A stretch of DNA of 64,000 nt from Artemia franciscana (Eukaryota; Arthropoda; Branchiopoda; Anostraca; Artemiidae), in contig NC_088866.1 in assembly GCF_032884065.1 (NCBI RefSeq), forward strand, positions 56,999,866 to 57,063,865. Reading direction: 5' to 3'. Positions 1 through 11,803 of the stretch are shown piece after piece. The number at the start of each line of letters is the position of its first letter. Within the stretch, counting starts at the first letter, position 1. The translations under genes and the position numbers were made by a program. The notes below the pieces were generated by a model. That model worked only from the letters and a program-made list of their open reading frames with translations, searched no databases and was not told the DNA's origin.

Positions 1-1488
1 GGAACTCTGATCTCGTTGACTTTTATTTCATTTATTTCATTTTTTCATTGAGTTCCTTTCATTGTTATTTAGAAAAAAGTTCGTTAATGCCTTGTAAAAA
101 TACGAAACTTCGATGTTTTGACTGGTTGACGCGATCCCAATGTCCTCCCCCCGTTTTTGAGTTCTTTACTCATTTTTTAACCTCTCTTACGTTGGAACTT
201 AAATCTGGTTGACTTTGTCTCACTTGTATAATTTCGTATGTCTGTTATTGTAAACATCATACCTGGTAAATAAAGATATGTGAATGGTTTCATCGAAAGG
301 GTCACATATTTTAATTCAATTGATTACGAGTCACGTGCTTCAATGAATTAAATACATTAGTTCAGTTAAAACATTGCACCTGAGGAAATTTCATCGTTTA
401 TTTCTATCTTCCATTTTTAAAGTATTAACATTTAAATCTTGTTGATAAAGCTAATATTTTATTTTCGCCAATAATATTATCTCATATTATAATTGTAACT
501 TAAACTTGCCATCATTTTAGAAGAGTGCGATCCGATTTATTGTATGGCTTTTACATGACATTCACACATGCACTTACGTACTAACTTATTTTTAGTTTGA
601 CGGGGGGGGGGGTATGGACAAGTGAGTTTGTATTAGTCTTTTCCGGAGAATCTTAAAAATATCCAGGCCCTAGGGGTAGGGGGGACTGGACTCACGCTGA
701 AGCTTATCACTTCTACTTGCTTGTATTTTCTCATATCCTATTTTTAACCTCGTATCTCGTCAAATCTCAACTGGTCAAAGCCTATTGTAATGTACATTCA
801 TTTTGTCTCATATTTTAAATTTGTATATACTGGTCCTGCTTACCTACCTCGACTTAACCTGTTATACCTTGGCTGTGATTAAACATGTGTCTATGTACAA
901 TATATGTCTATAAGTTTGTAACAAATAAAAAGTAATTGATTACTTGTTTGTGTATCGTTTTGTCTATAGTTAAGTTTGGGTTATTCTGGGTAGGGGGTCA
1001 TTTTTTATTAGGTTGTCCCTAAAGCGGCAATCATGATTTGGTGTTCAAATCAAGTTCTTGTATCTCTGCTGTCTCTGATGGAGTTATGAAACTACATATT
1101 CTGTGAATGTATAAGGATATTTGAGTTCTTGGGGAATGTTTGGATTTCTAGCATTTAGAGTTAATAATTAAGCTGTTTATGAGCAAAATCGGTTAACGCA
1201 GGTATTTCAAATAATTTGCATTAAATTCATTTAAAGGGATAATTTAACTAATTTAGGAGAATTTGTTTACTTGTTATCCTCAGTGCACCTGATTAACTTA
1301 TAAATTTGGCCACATAAAGGTTCCATCAACTGCTGCAATCAAAATAAAGAATCTTTTTTCTTGTCACTTTCCTACTCGGTTAACTTTCACGATTTAATTA
1401 ATTAGGTAAGTAACGGGTGAGTAAAGTAAAAGAGCGGGTAAGCAAAGTAAAGGCGAGGGAGAAAAGAATTGAGCTCGGAACCAAATGA
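1..1488. other. AT-rich stretch without recognised features
   Basis: I see no coding region, repeat family or RNA gene here. There is a 10-base G run near 602-611. The short frames present carry no recognisable domain and are interrupted quickly. Confidence 0.4.
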
Positions 1489-1506
1489 GTTGAAAGAAGA
1501 GCGTGC

Positions 1507-1797
1507 ACATCTATGTCGACCTCAGGGAGCTTGGTGCTGCAATGAGGCGTCAGAAGTGGTAACAGAAATAGATTCACCACATAAACAACTCAACTAAAAA
1601 AAAAAACAAGGAGGCACACAGGGAGGCCAATTCCCCAAGTATTTGGTCAGTTAGGTTCTGCGGAGGAGTGAAGAGTAAAACTTGGAAAAAAGTAGGTTGG
1701 AGCAGGAGGCTCATCTGTGTTGGCCTCAGAAGGCTCTGTGCTACGATGGGGTGTCAGAATTAGTAGTAATCGATTCGATAATTGAATGACTCAATTA
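1507..1797. repeat. Diverged direct repeat pair, about 90 bp each
   Basis: Positions 1507-1595 and 1711-1797 share a diverged order of short blocks: a GACCTCAG/GGCCTCAG block, a GGTGCTGCAATGAGG/TGTGCTACGATGGGG block, GTCAGAA, a GATTC block and a final CTCAA. Spacing is about 203 bp. It could be an old tandem duplication of a larger unit. No family recognised. Confidence 0.4.
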
Positions 1798-1799
1798 GC

Positions 1800-3787
1800 A
1801 AGTGAATGGGGCACGAGGAATGGCGGCAGCAAAATAAAGCTGCACCACTGCTTATTGTGCAAAGTATCAGCAAAAGAGTGCCAGTTTAAAGTCTGGAATG
1901 CTATTGGAGTCTATGCGTAAAATTTGTGGCTTGTTGTCATAGTAGCATAAATGCACTCCTCAAGAGCCAAAAAACATGGTCATCCCTGATTCAACAGTCC
2001 TGTTCCCGTCCTCGGACATCGTACATATTACTTCTTACCAAACAGAATCGCTTTAACCGTTTCTACCGTGCCAAGCTTTGTAACGCTAGTGAAAGAGCCA
2101 TAGAAAATGCTTTCTATAGATATGAAAAGTTGTTTTTGTGACTCTCTCTGTGCCACATAATCACACGACTTTTTGCCAGCTGTCGAAAGAAGAATTATAA
2201 AATTCAGAGCTAGAGGCATTAAATCTGACCCTTCGTGGAATATTGTGATTCTATAATGTGTTGTTAAATGAATTTTCTTTTTTTTTCTCCTATGGTTCTT
2301 TTTTATATATGTATTTTTGTTTCATGGGTTGCAAATTTTTAGCAATAATAATAATATATCATAGAAGCGGTCTCAAAAGCCCGACTTACTGACTCTTACT
2401 TTACTCAGGAGACAAAGAACACATTATGTACATAATTTCACCATCTTGGTAAAAACAATCCAAATGGGAACTGGGGCGCTTAATAACTGCTTCATCATTT
2501 GTTTTAATCAAAAAGATACAAAGAATTTTAAAATATAGGCTCAGAACCAATGCAAGAGTTGTTTTGGTACACTCATCCTACTTGAAATTGTGATCTTTTT
2601 TAATATTGGTTTTACAGACATCCTAACTGGCAATTAGCGCTCCCATCAAATAGCCTACATTGAAGACCTGATGATTTAAAATAAACCTTATTTCTGGAAG
2701 TTGTAGTAATCGTCACGCTGTAGATAGGTCTCGCGCTTGGTCAAAGACATTCACTTTTATTTTTGAAAATTTCGATTTTCTGAGAGAGCAAGAAGAAAAA
2801 ATAGTTGATTATATCTTAGGGCTTGTGGAAATAAAACATTTTCTTAACCCTTTTTTTGTTTTACTCTTTTTGGTGTGTGATAAAGTTAATTACTTTTCGC
2901 TTACAAAATTTTCTCAGAGTGAAGTTGAAGGAAGATATAAAATTTCGGTATGAGATGCTTGTTTCATAAGGATTCAAGACCGACTTCGTACTTAACACTG
3001 TCCAAACCACATATTTTTAGAGGGGGAGGGTGTTGGAGAAGTGACGAGCCCATTTTGCACCGCCAGTCATGTTGAAAATCTTTGCACGATTAACGCTCAA
3101 AAAGGAGCTACATGTCTTTGAGCTAAAAAGTATGACGGGTGGTAGAGGGGCTTTTTGCCCTCTTTGATCCCCTAACTATAGGAATTATACATGCTTATGT
3201 GATTTACGTTCAAAATAATGCAATCTACATACTTAAGTATTTAAGTTGGTAAAATTTTAACATCCTAGATGCAATTTTAACACCGAAATAGTCATTTTGA
3301 ATAGCCTGCAAGAGAATTTACCATTTCATTAATCCAAGCATCTTAGAAATTATCTTCGATTCCTCGCAGAAATATAGTGATTCCAGTTGTTTTAGCAATA
3401 AAATTTAGTGAATTAAAAAAAATTAAAATACATCATACCTTAGCTATTAAACTTATGGCCGCTTACAACTTAAAATCCGTCAGATTAATTCAAAAACTTG
3501 TCAATTCTTCACAAAACAACAGCGATAAGAACAAGAAAACAACAAATTTGATAGCGAGACTCCCAACGACCATTACAAAGAAAGTAAACTGATGAGCATG
3601 ACACATAGACCTGGTTATGATCTCAAAGATTAGAATTAATGGAAAGTTTGATTTCAAAAAATAGTATCGATTGAAAAGGGTAAAAATATTTTGAATTAAG
3701 TAACATAACACGACTTAACTGTAGATCTTCAAGAGTCTTAAAAATTGAAAATTTTTAATCAGCTCTTAAGATAGCTTTAGAAGAAAG

Positions 3788-3788
<1 letters not shown>
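1800..3788. other. Unrecognised intergenic sequence
   Basis: A 71-codon plus-strand frame at 1926-2141 and a few similar short frames occur, but none shows a domain I recognise. The stretch is AT-rich. Nothing else can be supported. Confidence 0.4.

Positions 3789-3832
<44 letters not shown>
3789..3832. repeat. (CT)n microsatellite
   Basis: About 44 bp of nearly pure CT dinucleotides with one TTT interruption. It lies just upstream of the duplicated (AT)n region. Confidence 0.95.
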
Positions 3833-4078
3833 GTATATCTTTACAGCATGGGAATACCAGGGCTAAAAGAATAATTTAGGCGGGGAAGGGAATAGTTTAA
3901 GCATTCCACATTTAAAGTGTTTTCCATGACCTTGACAGGTACGAAGCATATTTTCTGAAACCAGCAACCAAAGAATAAAATTGTCAAGGAAAACCATGAA
4001 AATATTGAATATGGTAGCCTATAATTAAAATATAATATATATATATATATATATATATGAAAAAAATATATAATATGA

Positions 4079-4081
<3 letters not shown>

Positions 4082-4173
<92 letters not shown>
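4082..4173. repeat. (AT)n microsatellite, copy 1
   Basis: About 92 bp of pure AT dinucleotide. A shorter (AT)n tract at about 4037-4058 precedes it, separated by a short non-repeat spacer. Open frames reading Ile-Tyr repeats on both strands are artefacts of this tract. Confidence 0.95.
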
Positions 4174-4176
<3 letters not shown>

Positions 4177-4899
4177 ATACAACAGTAGCCTACAACACTT
4201 CATCATCAATAGAAGAAAAGATACATGCTTATAAAATAATAAAAAAGGAAATGTAGGTTATAATCTCTTTCACCGTAAACCTATGTTTATTTGATTTAGA
4301 GTAGTAGTTTTTATCCTAGTTTTCTTTCGTAAAGCAGTCAGCTAAAAATAGGTTTAGATTTTAATTTATCTTTGTAATAGTCGTTATGGGAGCTAGCCTA
4401 TGGTGTATTTCTTTAATGGAGCAAAAATGTAAATTGAAGACCTAGCTTGGCTGATTTTTTCTGTTGGTCGTCAATCAATACCCCCCCCCCCCCTCTCAAC
4501 CGCAATTTTTCTTAAAATCTCCCCTCTTTATTGGAAAAAAAATGTCTGATGTCTAAGGTAGTTTTTAATGTATGATGATTTTCCCTTGAAATAACAGCAA
4601 AATTTGGCCTAAGAAACAGGAGAGGTTATGGAGGGGATTGTTCTTGTTGTGTGGGATTGTTCTTAATATTCTATGTTGATGAAGCATAAACTTAGGTGAA
4701 ATGGCATGTTATAGCAGGAAAGGTTATGAAACGGTTTATGAAAACGGTTGAAAAAAGAGGTTTGTAGAAAAAGTTACGAGCGATACATTCTAATAAACTA
4801 GGAGGAAAAGAGAAGTAGAGAAAATCAGGGAAGTAAGGAAATGTAGGGTATGAAATTAAAATGGGCTTAATTACCAAGGATTTGGAAGACACAGCCAGA

Positions 4900-5203
4900 A
4901 AAATAGCAAGATACAGTAATAGCATGTTCAGAAATTGAAAGGAGGTGGCCAGTCGAAACTTTTTCTAGCTTAAAGTAAAACAGGGCCTCAGAGGAAAGCT
5001 TTAATGACAGGTGGGCAAGATATTTCGAGAATATATTAAACCGTGATAAAGCTGTATGATTCAATATAGAGAAGAATGTCACATTTTCCAACAATCTGGA
5101 AGTGAAGAAAGATGTAGCTTATGAGGAGGCGTTATTGAGGGCTCTAAAAGGTTTGAAAAATAATAAGGGCACAGGCATTCATAGCGTAGTAAATGAATTT
5201 TAA
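4900..5203 (+). pseudogene. LINE RT N-terminal linker remnant, duplicate 1
   Basis: Plus-strand translation of the last part gives EEALLRALKGLKNNKGTGI and a VVNEF continuation, the conserved segment just before the RT fingers of non-LTR retrotransposons (the usual K-x-x-K-APG-D position). Stops and frame changes interrupt the sequence upstream. The copy is truncated exactly at the tandem-duplication junction. Confidence 0.6.
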
Positions 5204-5204
5204 A

Positions 5205-5212
<8 letters not shown>

Positions 5213-5263
<51 letters not shown>

Positions 5264-5282
5264 AAAATATATAATATGAAAC

Positions 5283-5369
<87 letters not shown>
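5213..5369. repeat. (AT)n microsatellite, copy 2
   Basis: The equivalent of the tract at 4037-4173 in the second duplicate: two (AT)n runs (about 5213-5259 and 5286-5369) separated by the same spacer. The run lengths differ from copy 1, with a longer first run and a shorter second run. Confidence 0.95.
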
Positions 5370-5372
<3 letters not shown>

Positions 5373-6089
5373 ATACAACAGTAGCCTACAACACTTCATC
5401 ATCAATAGAAGAAAAGATACATGCTTATAAAATAATAAAAAAGGAAATGTAGGTTATAATCTCTTTCACCGTAAACCTAGGTTTATTTGATTTAGAGTAG
5501 TAGTTTTTATCCTAGTTTTCTTTCGTAAAGCAGTCAGCTAAAAATAGGTTTAGATTTTAATTTATCTTTGTAATAGTCGTTATGAGAGCTAGCCTATGGA
5601 GTATTTCTTTAATGGAGCAAAAATTTAAATTGAAGACCTATCTTTGCTGATTTTTTCTGTTGGTCATCAATCAATACCCCCCCCCCTCTCAACCGCAATT
5701 TTTCTTAAAAATCTCCCCTCTTTATTGGAAAAAAATGTCTGATGTCTAAGGTAGTTTTTAATGTATGATGATTTTCCCTTGAAATAACAGCGAAATTTGG
5801 CCTAAGAAGCAGGAGAGGTTATGGAGGGGATTGTTCTTGTTGTGTGGGATTGTTCTTAATATTCTATGTTGATGAAGCATAAACTTAGGTGAAATGGCAT
5901 GTTATAGCAGGAAAGGTTATGAAACGGTTTATGAAAACGGTTGAAAAAAGAGGTTTGTAGAAAAAGTTACGAGCGATACATTCTAATAAACTAGGAGGAA
6001 AAGAGAAGTAGAGAAAATCAGGGAAGTAAGGAAATGTAGGGTATGAAATTAAAATGGGCTTAATTACCAAGGATTTGGAAGACACAGCC

Positions 6090-6442
6090 AGAAAAATAGC
6101 AAGATACAGTAATAGCATGTTCAGGAATTGAGAGGAGGTGGCCAGTCGAAACTTTTTCTAGCTTAAAGTAAAACAGGGCCTCAGAGGAAAGCTTTAATGA
6201 CAGGTGGGCAGGATATTTCGAGAATATATTAAACCGTGATAAAGCTGTATGATTCAATATAGAGAAGAATGTCACATTTTCCAACAATCTGGAAGTGAAG
6301 AAAGATGTAGCTTATGAGGAGGCGTTATTGAGGGCTCTAAAAGGTTTGAAAAATAATAAGGGCACAGGCATTGATAGCGTAGTAAATGAATTTTGAAAAT
6401 ATTGTAGTTATGAAGATCGAAATAAGGTGCTGAAGGTCATGA
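6090..6442 (+). pseudogene. LINE RT N-terminal linker remnant, duplicate 2
   Basis: Same remnant as at 4900-5203 but extending further, through a FLKYxxxExRNKVLKVMN-like stretch, before it is cut by the 3' end of another LINE at 6443. A minus-strand piece near 30.85-31.09 kb appears to be a later RT segment of the same family. Family assignment to non-LTR RT is confident; clade is not. Confidence 0.6.
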
Positions 6443-6461
6443 ATAGATAGATAGATAGATA
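6443..6461. repeat. (TAGA)n tract at LINE 3' end
   Basis: Four to five TAGA units directly next to the 3' end of the minus-strand LINE that follows. Short tandem tails of this kind are common at non-LTR retrotransposon 3' termini, so it probably marks that element's insertion boundary. Confidence 0.7.
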
Positions 6462-7801
6462 AGTGTATTTCAAAAACCCATGGGCCATATACACACACAA
6501 ATATTAATAAATAACAAACAAGCAAGGAAAATAACAACAGTACGAATTACAAACACGCACAAAAAACAGAATTCAACGCGAAAAGTGCCTAATCTAACAA
6601 CAAAAGAAATTAGTCATATAAAACTTTTTCTTCTTATTAAGGGTTTATCTATATACCGCCTATCAGGACCAACTATCATTTTATTTTTATCGAAAGTTTT
6701 TTGCATGTTCTGGATTGGAAGACAATTCGCCCTAAGCTGAATCCAATGACGTAGAATCATAGCCGGTAAATTTAATTTAAAATAAACTTCCTCTCCAAAA
6801 CTAGGTTTTGCCTGATTATATTGTTGTAGGGTTGTAGAATCTAAAACCATCCCTTGCCAATGCTGAATTTCCTGACTCTCAAATATAAATCGTACCTGGC
6901 TTTCTAAATTTGTTGGTACATCACTAGAGCAGACCATTATTCCATAAATAAGGCATTCCTACTTTTTCTAGTAATGATTTAATTTAGGATGGCCACGAGG
7001 TTTTTAAACCACATTTCAACATCTGTTCATATACCGCTCTTACTTGTCTATCTTCATTACTCTTAGTTAACTTCAACCAGAATCTAAGCATTAAAATATA
7101 CCTACGTAGCTTTAAAGAAAACAGGCCCATATTACCTTTCAGAATCTGTGAGTGAGTTGTCTGATGTAGACCAAACACTCTTTTATAGTACTGGAGCTGA
7201 AGGGACTCCAGTTGCTGCACCGTTTCTCCACCCCATATCTCTGCTCCATATTTTATCACGGGTAAAATTTTTGTGTTAAATATTCTTTTATGCATTTTTA
7301 GGTTTTTAATCCCCATTATCGTCGGGTTTCTAAATATTGCTGACGTGGCCACCCTACGCCTCTTAATTATTTCATCAACATGACTCCTTGGGCTTCCATT
7401 TTCCGATAAAATAAAGCCTAAATATGTTATTCTTTTACTTATAAATAGTTCCTTATTATCAAATTTAAGTGTATATTTTTCATCGCCCCCAACCCTCCTT
7501 TTAAAAAAAAAATAACAACTTCACTCTTTTCAGTATTCAGCCTTAATTTTTTTATCTGCAAATATTTTTCTATGAGATTCATAAGTGTCTGTAGATCTTG
7601 CGGTTTATTAGCCACCAAAGCAATATCATCTGCAAATAATAAGAAAGATAGTTTTTGAGTCCCTAGGCTAATTTTCGGAGCCCATCTATTCTCTAGAAAG
7701 TTAACAACATCATTAATAAAAATATTAAACAACTTAGGTGAAAGGGTGCTGCCCTGTTTTACTCCCCGCTTAATATCAAAAAGCTTCAAAAAGCTTACCA
7801 C
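6443..7801 (-). mobile_element. 5'-truncated non-LTR retrotransposon (RT and C-terminal part)
   Basis: The minus-strand frame at 7439-7801 carries GVKQGSTLSPKLFNIFINDV and LLFADDIALVA, the RT palm motifs of LINEs (intact ADD catalytic pair), then a GLRLNTEKSEVV-like thumb start. Frames at 6984-7352 and 6614-6937 continue the typical post-RT region (VIKYGAEIWG, LESLQLQYYKRVFGL). Frame breaks separate the three parts, so it is inactive. The 3' end abuts the (TAGA)n tract. The 5' half including endonuclease is missing. Confidence 0.85.
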
Positions 7802-8329
7802 TCCTTTTCATTGATAGTCCATAGGCCATGCACGACTGGGAAGACGTGAATTCTTAAAAATCTATATTCTATTATGTTATTACATTTTAAATGCACACTC
7901 TTTATATAGAAACAAAAGCTTAGTATAAGAACAAAAGATAATAAAAACGGAAACCTAGGGTTGTCTGTTCAAAATAACAATAATAATAATCTATTAAAGC
8001 CCGCTATACAAAAATACAAGCGGAGTAAAATGGAAAAACAAGAAAAGAAAACACTATGTACATATTTATATAAAAACTAATTGACACTGAAAACATTCAA
8101 CACTTGTAAATAAAATGTCTGGGAAGGAGCTCAGCTAAATTTTCTGACGCTTTCTTTCGCACAGATGATTCCTGAGCAAGTGTAGCTTCTGTAGGATCAG
8201 AGACATCAAATCGAGACAAAAGGGCTGTATTTCTTTCGTATAAAGGTAAACGCAAAAGACACTTCAGGTATTTGGAATAAAAATTCTAACTTTCTGTTGA
8301 TCTGTTTCTCTCAACCAGGACCATAGGGG
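7802..8329. other. Unrecognised intergenic sequence
   Basis: AT-rich, with a short AAT-repeat near 7978-7990. No domain or repeat family identified. Confidence 0.35.
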
Positions 8330-8680
8330 AAAGAAATATGTACAGCATATGTGAGGCATTTGTGTAAATCTTATTTTCCTCAATTGAAATATAAGGTACA
8401 AAAAAGTCAGTGGATGACTGGAAATAAAATACTAAAAACTCAGTTTTTTTGCACATTCACTCGAAGACCGAGACCGTCATACCCAGCCAATAGATATTTA
8501 AATTGCATTACAGAGTAGCAATATCATAGCTTATCGTCAGCCGATTGTCAGCGTAGGATATTGGGCTACAATCAACCATCAGTAAAAGGACCACCTTGGA
8601 CATTCTTTGTCACAGATGGGGCTTAATATCCAACCTTGCCTTGAACCTCTCGCCAACTTATTTGGATGATTTAACACGTT
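8330..8680 (-). pseudogene. Decayed LINE reverse-transcriptase remnant
   Basis: Minus-strand translation near 8640 gives GSRQGWILSP, matching the G-x-RQG-x-x-LSP RT motif. After frame changes it reads ADNRLTISYDIA (degenerate YADD region) and GLRVNVQKN, the next conserved RT block. Order and spacing fit an RT, but stops and a lost second aspartate show it is dead. Confidence 0.55.
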
Positions 8681-9420
8681 CTCTGAGTCATATTTACGGA
8701 TAAAACTATGAAAATACCAAAATGACAAAACCACGACAACGTACGGGCTAACACCTGTTTTTTAAAGATTCAAAAACACTTGGGACTGGACAACCGAATC
8801 CAAAACCGGAGCAGTTTTAGAACTACAAAATATATAATAACGGACACAAATTTTCTGCTCTAGAAATCACTACTCGATAGAACTTGAGGAACTCTGCAAT
8901 CCAAGTTTTTCTAAAACCAAATTGCTGGTATTCAATATTACACTTTACTGTCCAAATGGTGAATGTAAGTAAGGGGGTCAACCTAGTGGGGTACATCAAA
9001 AGGGGAGGGATGTTAAAAGAATGACTGATAGTTTAGACTGCGCAATAATATCACACTGAAAATTCCCGCACATAGCAAAGAGGCTATTAGCAAGGTGTTG
9101 CAATTATCGAGGGAGGCGACCACATGCTTCAGAATTATGATTTTCGGAACTTTTATTAGTGAGGTTCATAGGTAAGTATATATTAATCAATGTAAAGCAA
9201 GTTGGACCTGGAAATTCAACTTCTAAATAGTATTGACACGATTCTAATTTCATTGACTCAATCGCCTAATCAACTATTTCTACTTGTCCGACGCTCAGTT
9301 TGCCACGAGCGTAAAACCGTTTTGTAGGATGAAATTGTACAGTCTTTCCAGGGGAAACAAACATATCTGTGTCGTCTACTGTTAGAAAATGTTCTTATAG
9401 ACACACAACCTGATAATCGC
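8681..9420. other. Unrecognised intergenic sequence
   Basis: No coding domain or repeat identified. A G-rich patch lies near 8970-9010. Confidence 0.3.
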
Positions 9421-9573
9421 TGCATAGACTTTTGATATACTCCATTTTTGTCCTATTGTGATGTTTCTTGTATTCCTAAAGAATTGGCACAAAACTTATT
9501 GGTGGCATCTACGTTAGCTCTTACGTAATGGGCCACGTTTGTAGTTAATACAGATAGAGACACACAAGCCAAT

Positions 9574-9894
9574 GTGATAAGTATTTACAAATATTTTGGG
9601 GAAAATATTGTCTTACCTGAAAGTACTAGCAATGAAATTCATAAAGTGATGGACGGCTATTCTAGTCAAGCTCATCCTGTAGCAGTTGCTTCATTGATGA
9701 AAATTAATTTGGAAAATGAAACAGAATATTTTCTAGATCAATCATATACTCCAGACAGCTGTAGATGGCGAAGCTGTATTTATTATGATGTTGAATTTTC
9801 TTCAGAGATCACTGGATACTATCGAAGGTCATTTGCTAAGATTAATGAAATTATTTCGTACGTAAAGACTTACATAGATAGTCTGAAAAGGTGA
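9574..9894 (+). CDS. Unassigned ORF, 106 aa
   Basis: The frame starts at a GTG inside a longer open stretch. Read upstream past one stop it gives LLVASTLALT then WATFVVNTDRD, a hydrophobic segment that could be a signal or membrane helix. The rest is hydrophilic with mixed composition (for example GENIVLPESTSNEIHKVMDG and a C-terminal YVKTYIDSLKR). Composition looks protein-like rather than low-complexity. I do not recognise a family. It may be a 3' exon, a pseudogene or an unknown transposon gene. Confidence 0.3.
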   Translation: MISIYKYFGENIVLPESTSNEIHKVMDGYSSQAHPVAVASLMKINLENETEYFLDQSYTPDSCRWRSCIYYDVEFSSEITGYYRRSFAKINEIISYVKTYIDSLKR

Positions 9895-10104
9895 GATATT
9901 ACTTACGTTTAGTATGTCTTATGTAGGGATTAGGGTTTCACCCAGTCCGTAGATGAACGAACGTTAACTATACATGGAAATTGATAGTTTGTGTTAGCGT
10001 TCAACCCTGTATCCAGGGGTGGGGGTTAGGGATTTCGATCCCCCTCTGAATATTGAATATTCAACACCATCAGCTCATTGGTCCAGAAAAATACATCTTA
10101 GTCA
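9895..10104. other. Unrecognised spacer
   Basis: Nothing supported. A G-rich patch occurs around 10016-10030. Confidence 0.3.
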
Positions 10105-10108
10105 TTTT

Positions 10109-10310
10109 TATGTCACTTGGTATTAACCAAGTGACATATAGCAGTCGCAAATTCTGTCGGTCCCAGTTTTGCTACTTTAGGCACTTCCAGGTAAGCTAGG
10201 ACGATGAAATTTGGCAGGCCTATCAGGGACCACACCAGATTAAATTATAAATAGTCATTTTCCCGATTTGACCATCTGGGGGGGGGGGAGTGGGAGGGCC
10301 GGTTAATTCG
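10109..10310 (-). mobile_element. H element 3'-end fragment with hairpin
   Basis: In inverted orientation this repeats the terminal 200 bp of the long H elements at 17.36-19.16 and 33.17-40.50 kb: a G run (C run in the other orientation), the pyrimidine-rich tract, the CTACTTTAGGCACTTCCAGG block, a GACA-like block and a terminal hairpin. The hairpin at 10109-10138 is a perfect 13-bp stem with loop ATTA. The internal array is absent, so it is a truncated copy. Confidence 0.7.
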
Positions 10311-11060
10311 GAAAAAATAGAGTTTCAGAGTTTTTTTACAGTTGTTTTTTTTTATTTTTGAAAAAGAATTATCTAAAATTGATAATTCCATTTTGGATTG
10401 TAAAACTACTATTCAGTCCTCCCTCCTCTCTTTAGAGGAAACAACAAGAGCAGCAAGCTGAATTCGTAGACTTTTATTTTCTTTATTTCGGTTTTATTAA
10501 AGCAATTCTCCTAATATGTTTCTTCAGCCTTTTAGCCCTATAGTGTCCCTATTGACTATAAATTACTGACTATACATAATAACTTGACTTCATTAAACAA
10601 GAAATTATATATATAAATCTTATACAAAGGAGATAGAGAGGCAACTCGTTTTGTCTCTAACAATAGAGAGAGGGAAAAAAAGGAGAAGGAATAACACCTC
10701 AATAACTCACACGGAGTACATATAGAAAGAGAAAATCAACTCTTGGAGACACGGCTTAAACTTTTAAACTAATTTATAAATAAATCACTTCATTCCCTGC
10801 TATTATAGGTTGAAAGAACCATCTCTTTTAATTTCTTTTTATATGTATAGAGTGATGGCGACTGACTTATTAAATCAAATAGTTTATATTTATTGGTAAT
10901 CTCAGGAAGTTGATGTCTTAAGCTTGGTCTTGGTCTCTTATTTTTAATAAAAAGAAAAATAAACTTATTCCTTGCTCTTGATAAACAGTTATGTTTATTT
11001 CAAAGAAAAGTTTCGTGTTATTGAAAAAATTATCTCTTTGCTGGATTTCTAAAATCCCTA
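10311..11060. other. Unrecognised AT-rich sequence, possibly LINE 3' UTR
   Basis: No recognisable domain. It lies downstream of the minus-strand LINE at 11.06-14.56 kb and may include its 3' untranslated part, but no boundary or tail could be fixed. Confidence 0.3.
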
Positions 11061-11063
11061 CGC

Positions 11064-11755
11064 CTATATTAAGGTGAAAATTTTGTTATGAATGAAGAAT
11101 ATCAAGAAATAAAAAGATGTTTTGGTTTCAGATAATTGTCTTGTCTTCCTAGGGTGTATTAGAAAATGGTCGAGGATTATTTTTACTTGTTTTGGACAAG
11201 TTGGAATCCTTGTAAATGTGAAGGGAATGTCAACATCCAAACGGTCGAGCAATATTGAAAATAGCATTCAACTAATGAAAAATATAATTTTCTCATTATT
11301 TCGTAGGGAAAGAGTAACTTTACTTTATGCAAACAACCGAGATTCCTGGATACTGTTGCCTGGAGTTTATTAATATGCACCTTCAAAGACCGTTAAGTTG
11401 AGTTGAGTCAGTGTAGTTAAGGCAACGTTGATTCAATGTAGTTGAGTCAAAGTTTCAGTCAATGTAGATACCTAAATATCTAAATACATCCACTCTTTAT
11501 GGACGAAGCTCCTATCTAATAGTTTTCAATGACACACGCTTCACTGCTCTCGAACTTCCCCCCAAAACCACAAATTCCGACTTCTCTAGGTTAGGTATTA
11601 GTCGATTAGTATGAAACCAAGAATTTACATTAGAAGCAACAGTTTCGTCGGCCGCTCGTAGGTCCACCTCGTTGCCCGCCTTCAAAGTAATTGCTCTGTC
11701 ATCTGCAAACAGTATTGGTAATTCATTGGCCGAAGGCATGCAGTTTGGAAGGTAA

Positions 11756-11803
<48 letters not shown>

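Larger units (their letters stand above)
4027..6398. repeat. 1.19-kb tandem segmental duplication
   Basis: Two direct copies, about 4027-5203 and 5203-6398, are nearly identical over their whole length, at an offset of about 1193-1196 bp. Differences are isolated substitutions plus length changes in the (AT)n tracts and the poly-C run (near 4482 and 5677). Each copy runs from an AT-rich start through (AT)n, a poly-C run and an unrecognised middle to a LINE fragment. At the internal junction the LINE frame is cut and abuts the AT-rich start of copy two. Confidence 0.9.

Noticed and set aside
1926..2141. 71-codon ORF that might be a LINE C-terminus
   Set aside because: No RT or other LINE block could be aligned nearby, so the resemblance is not enough.
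3841..5452. Open frames with long Ile-Tyr repeats on both strands
   Set aside because: They are translations of (AT)n microsatellites and occur in any frame; no protein support.
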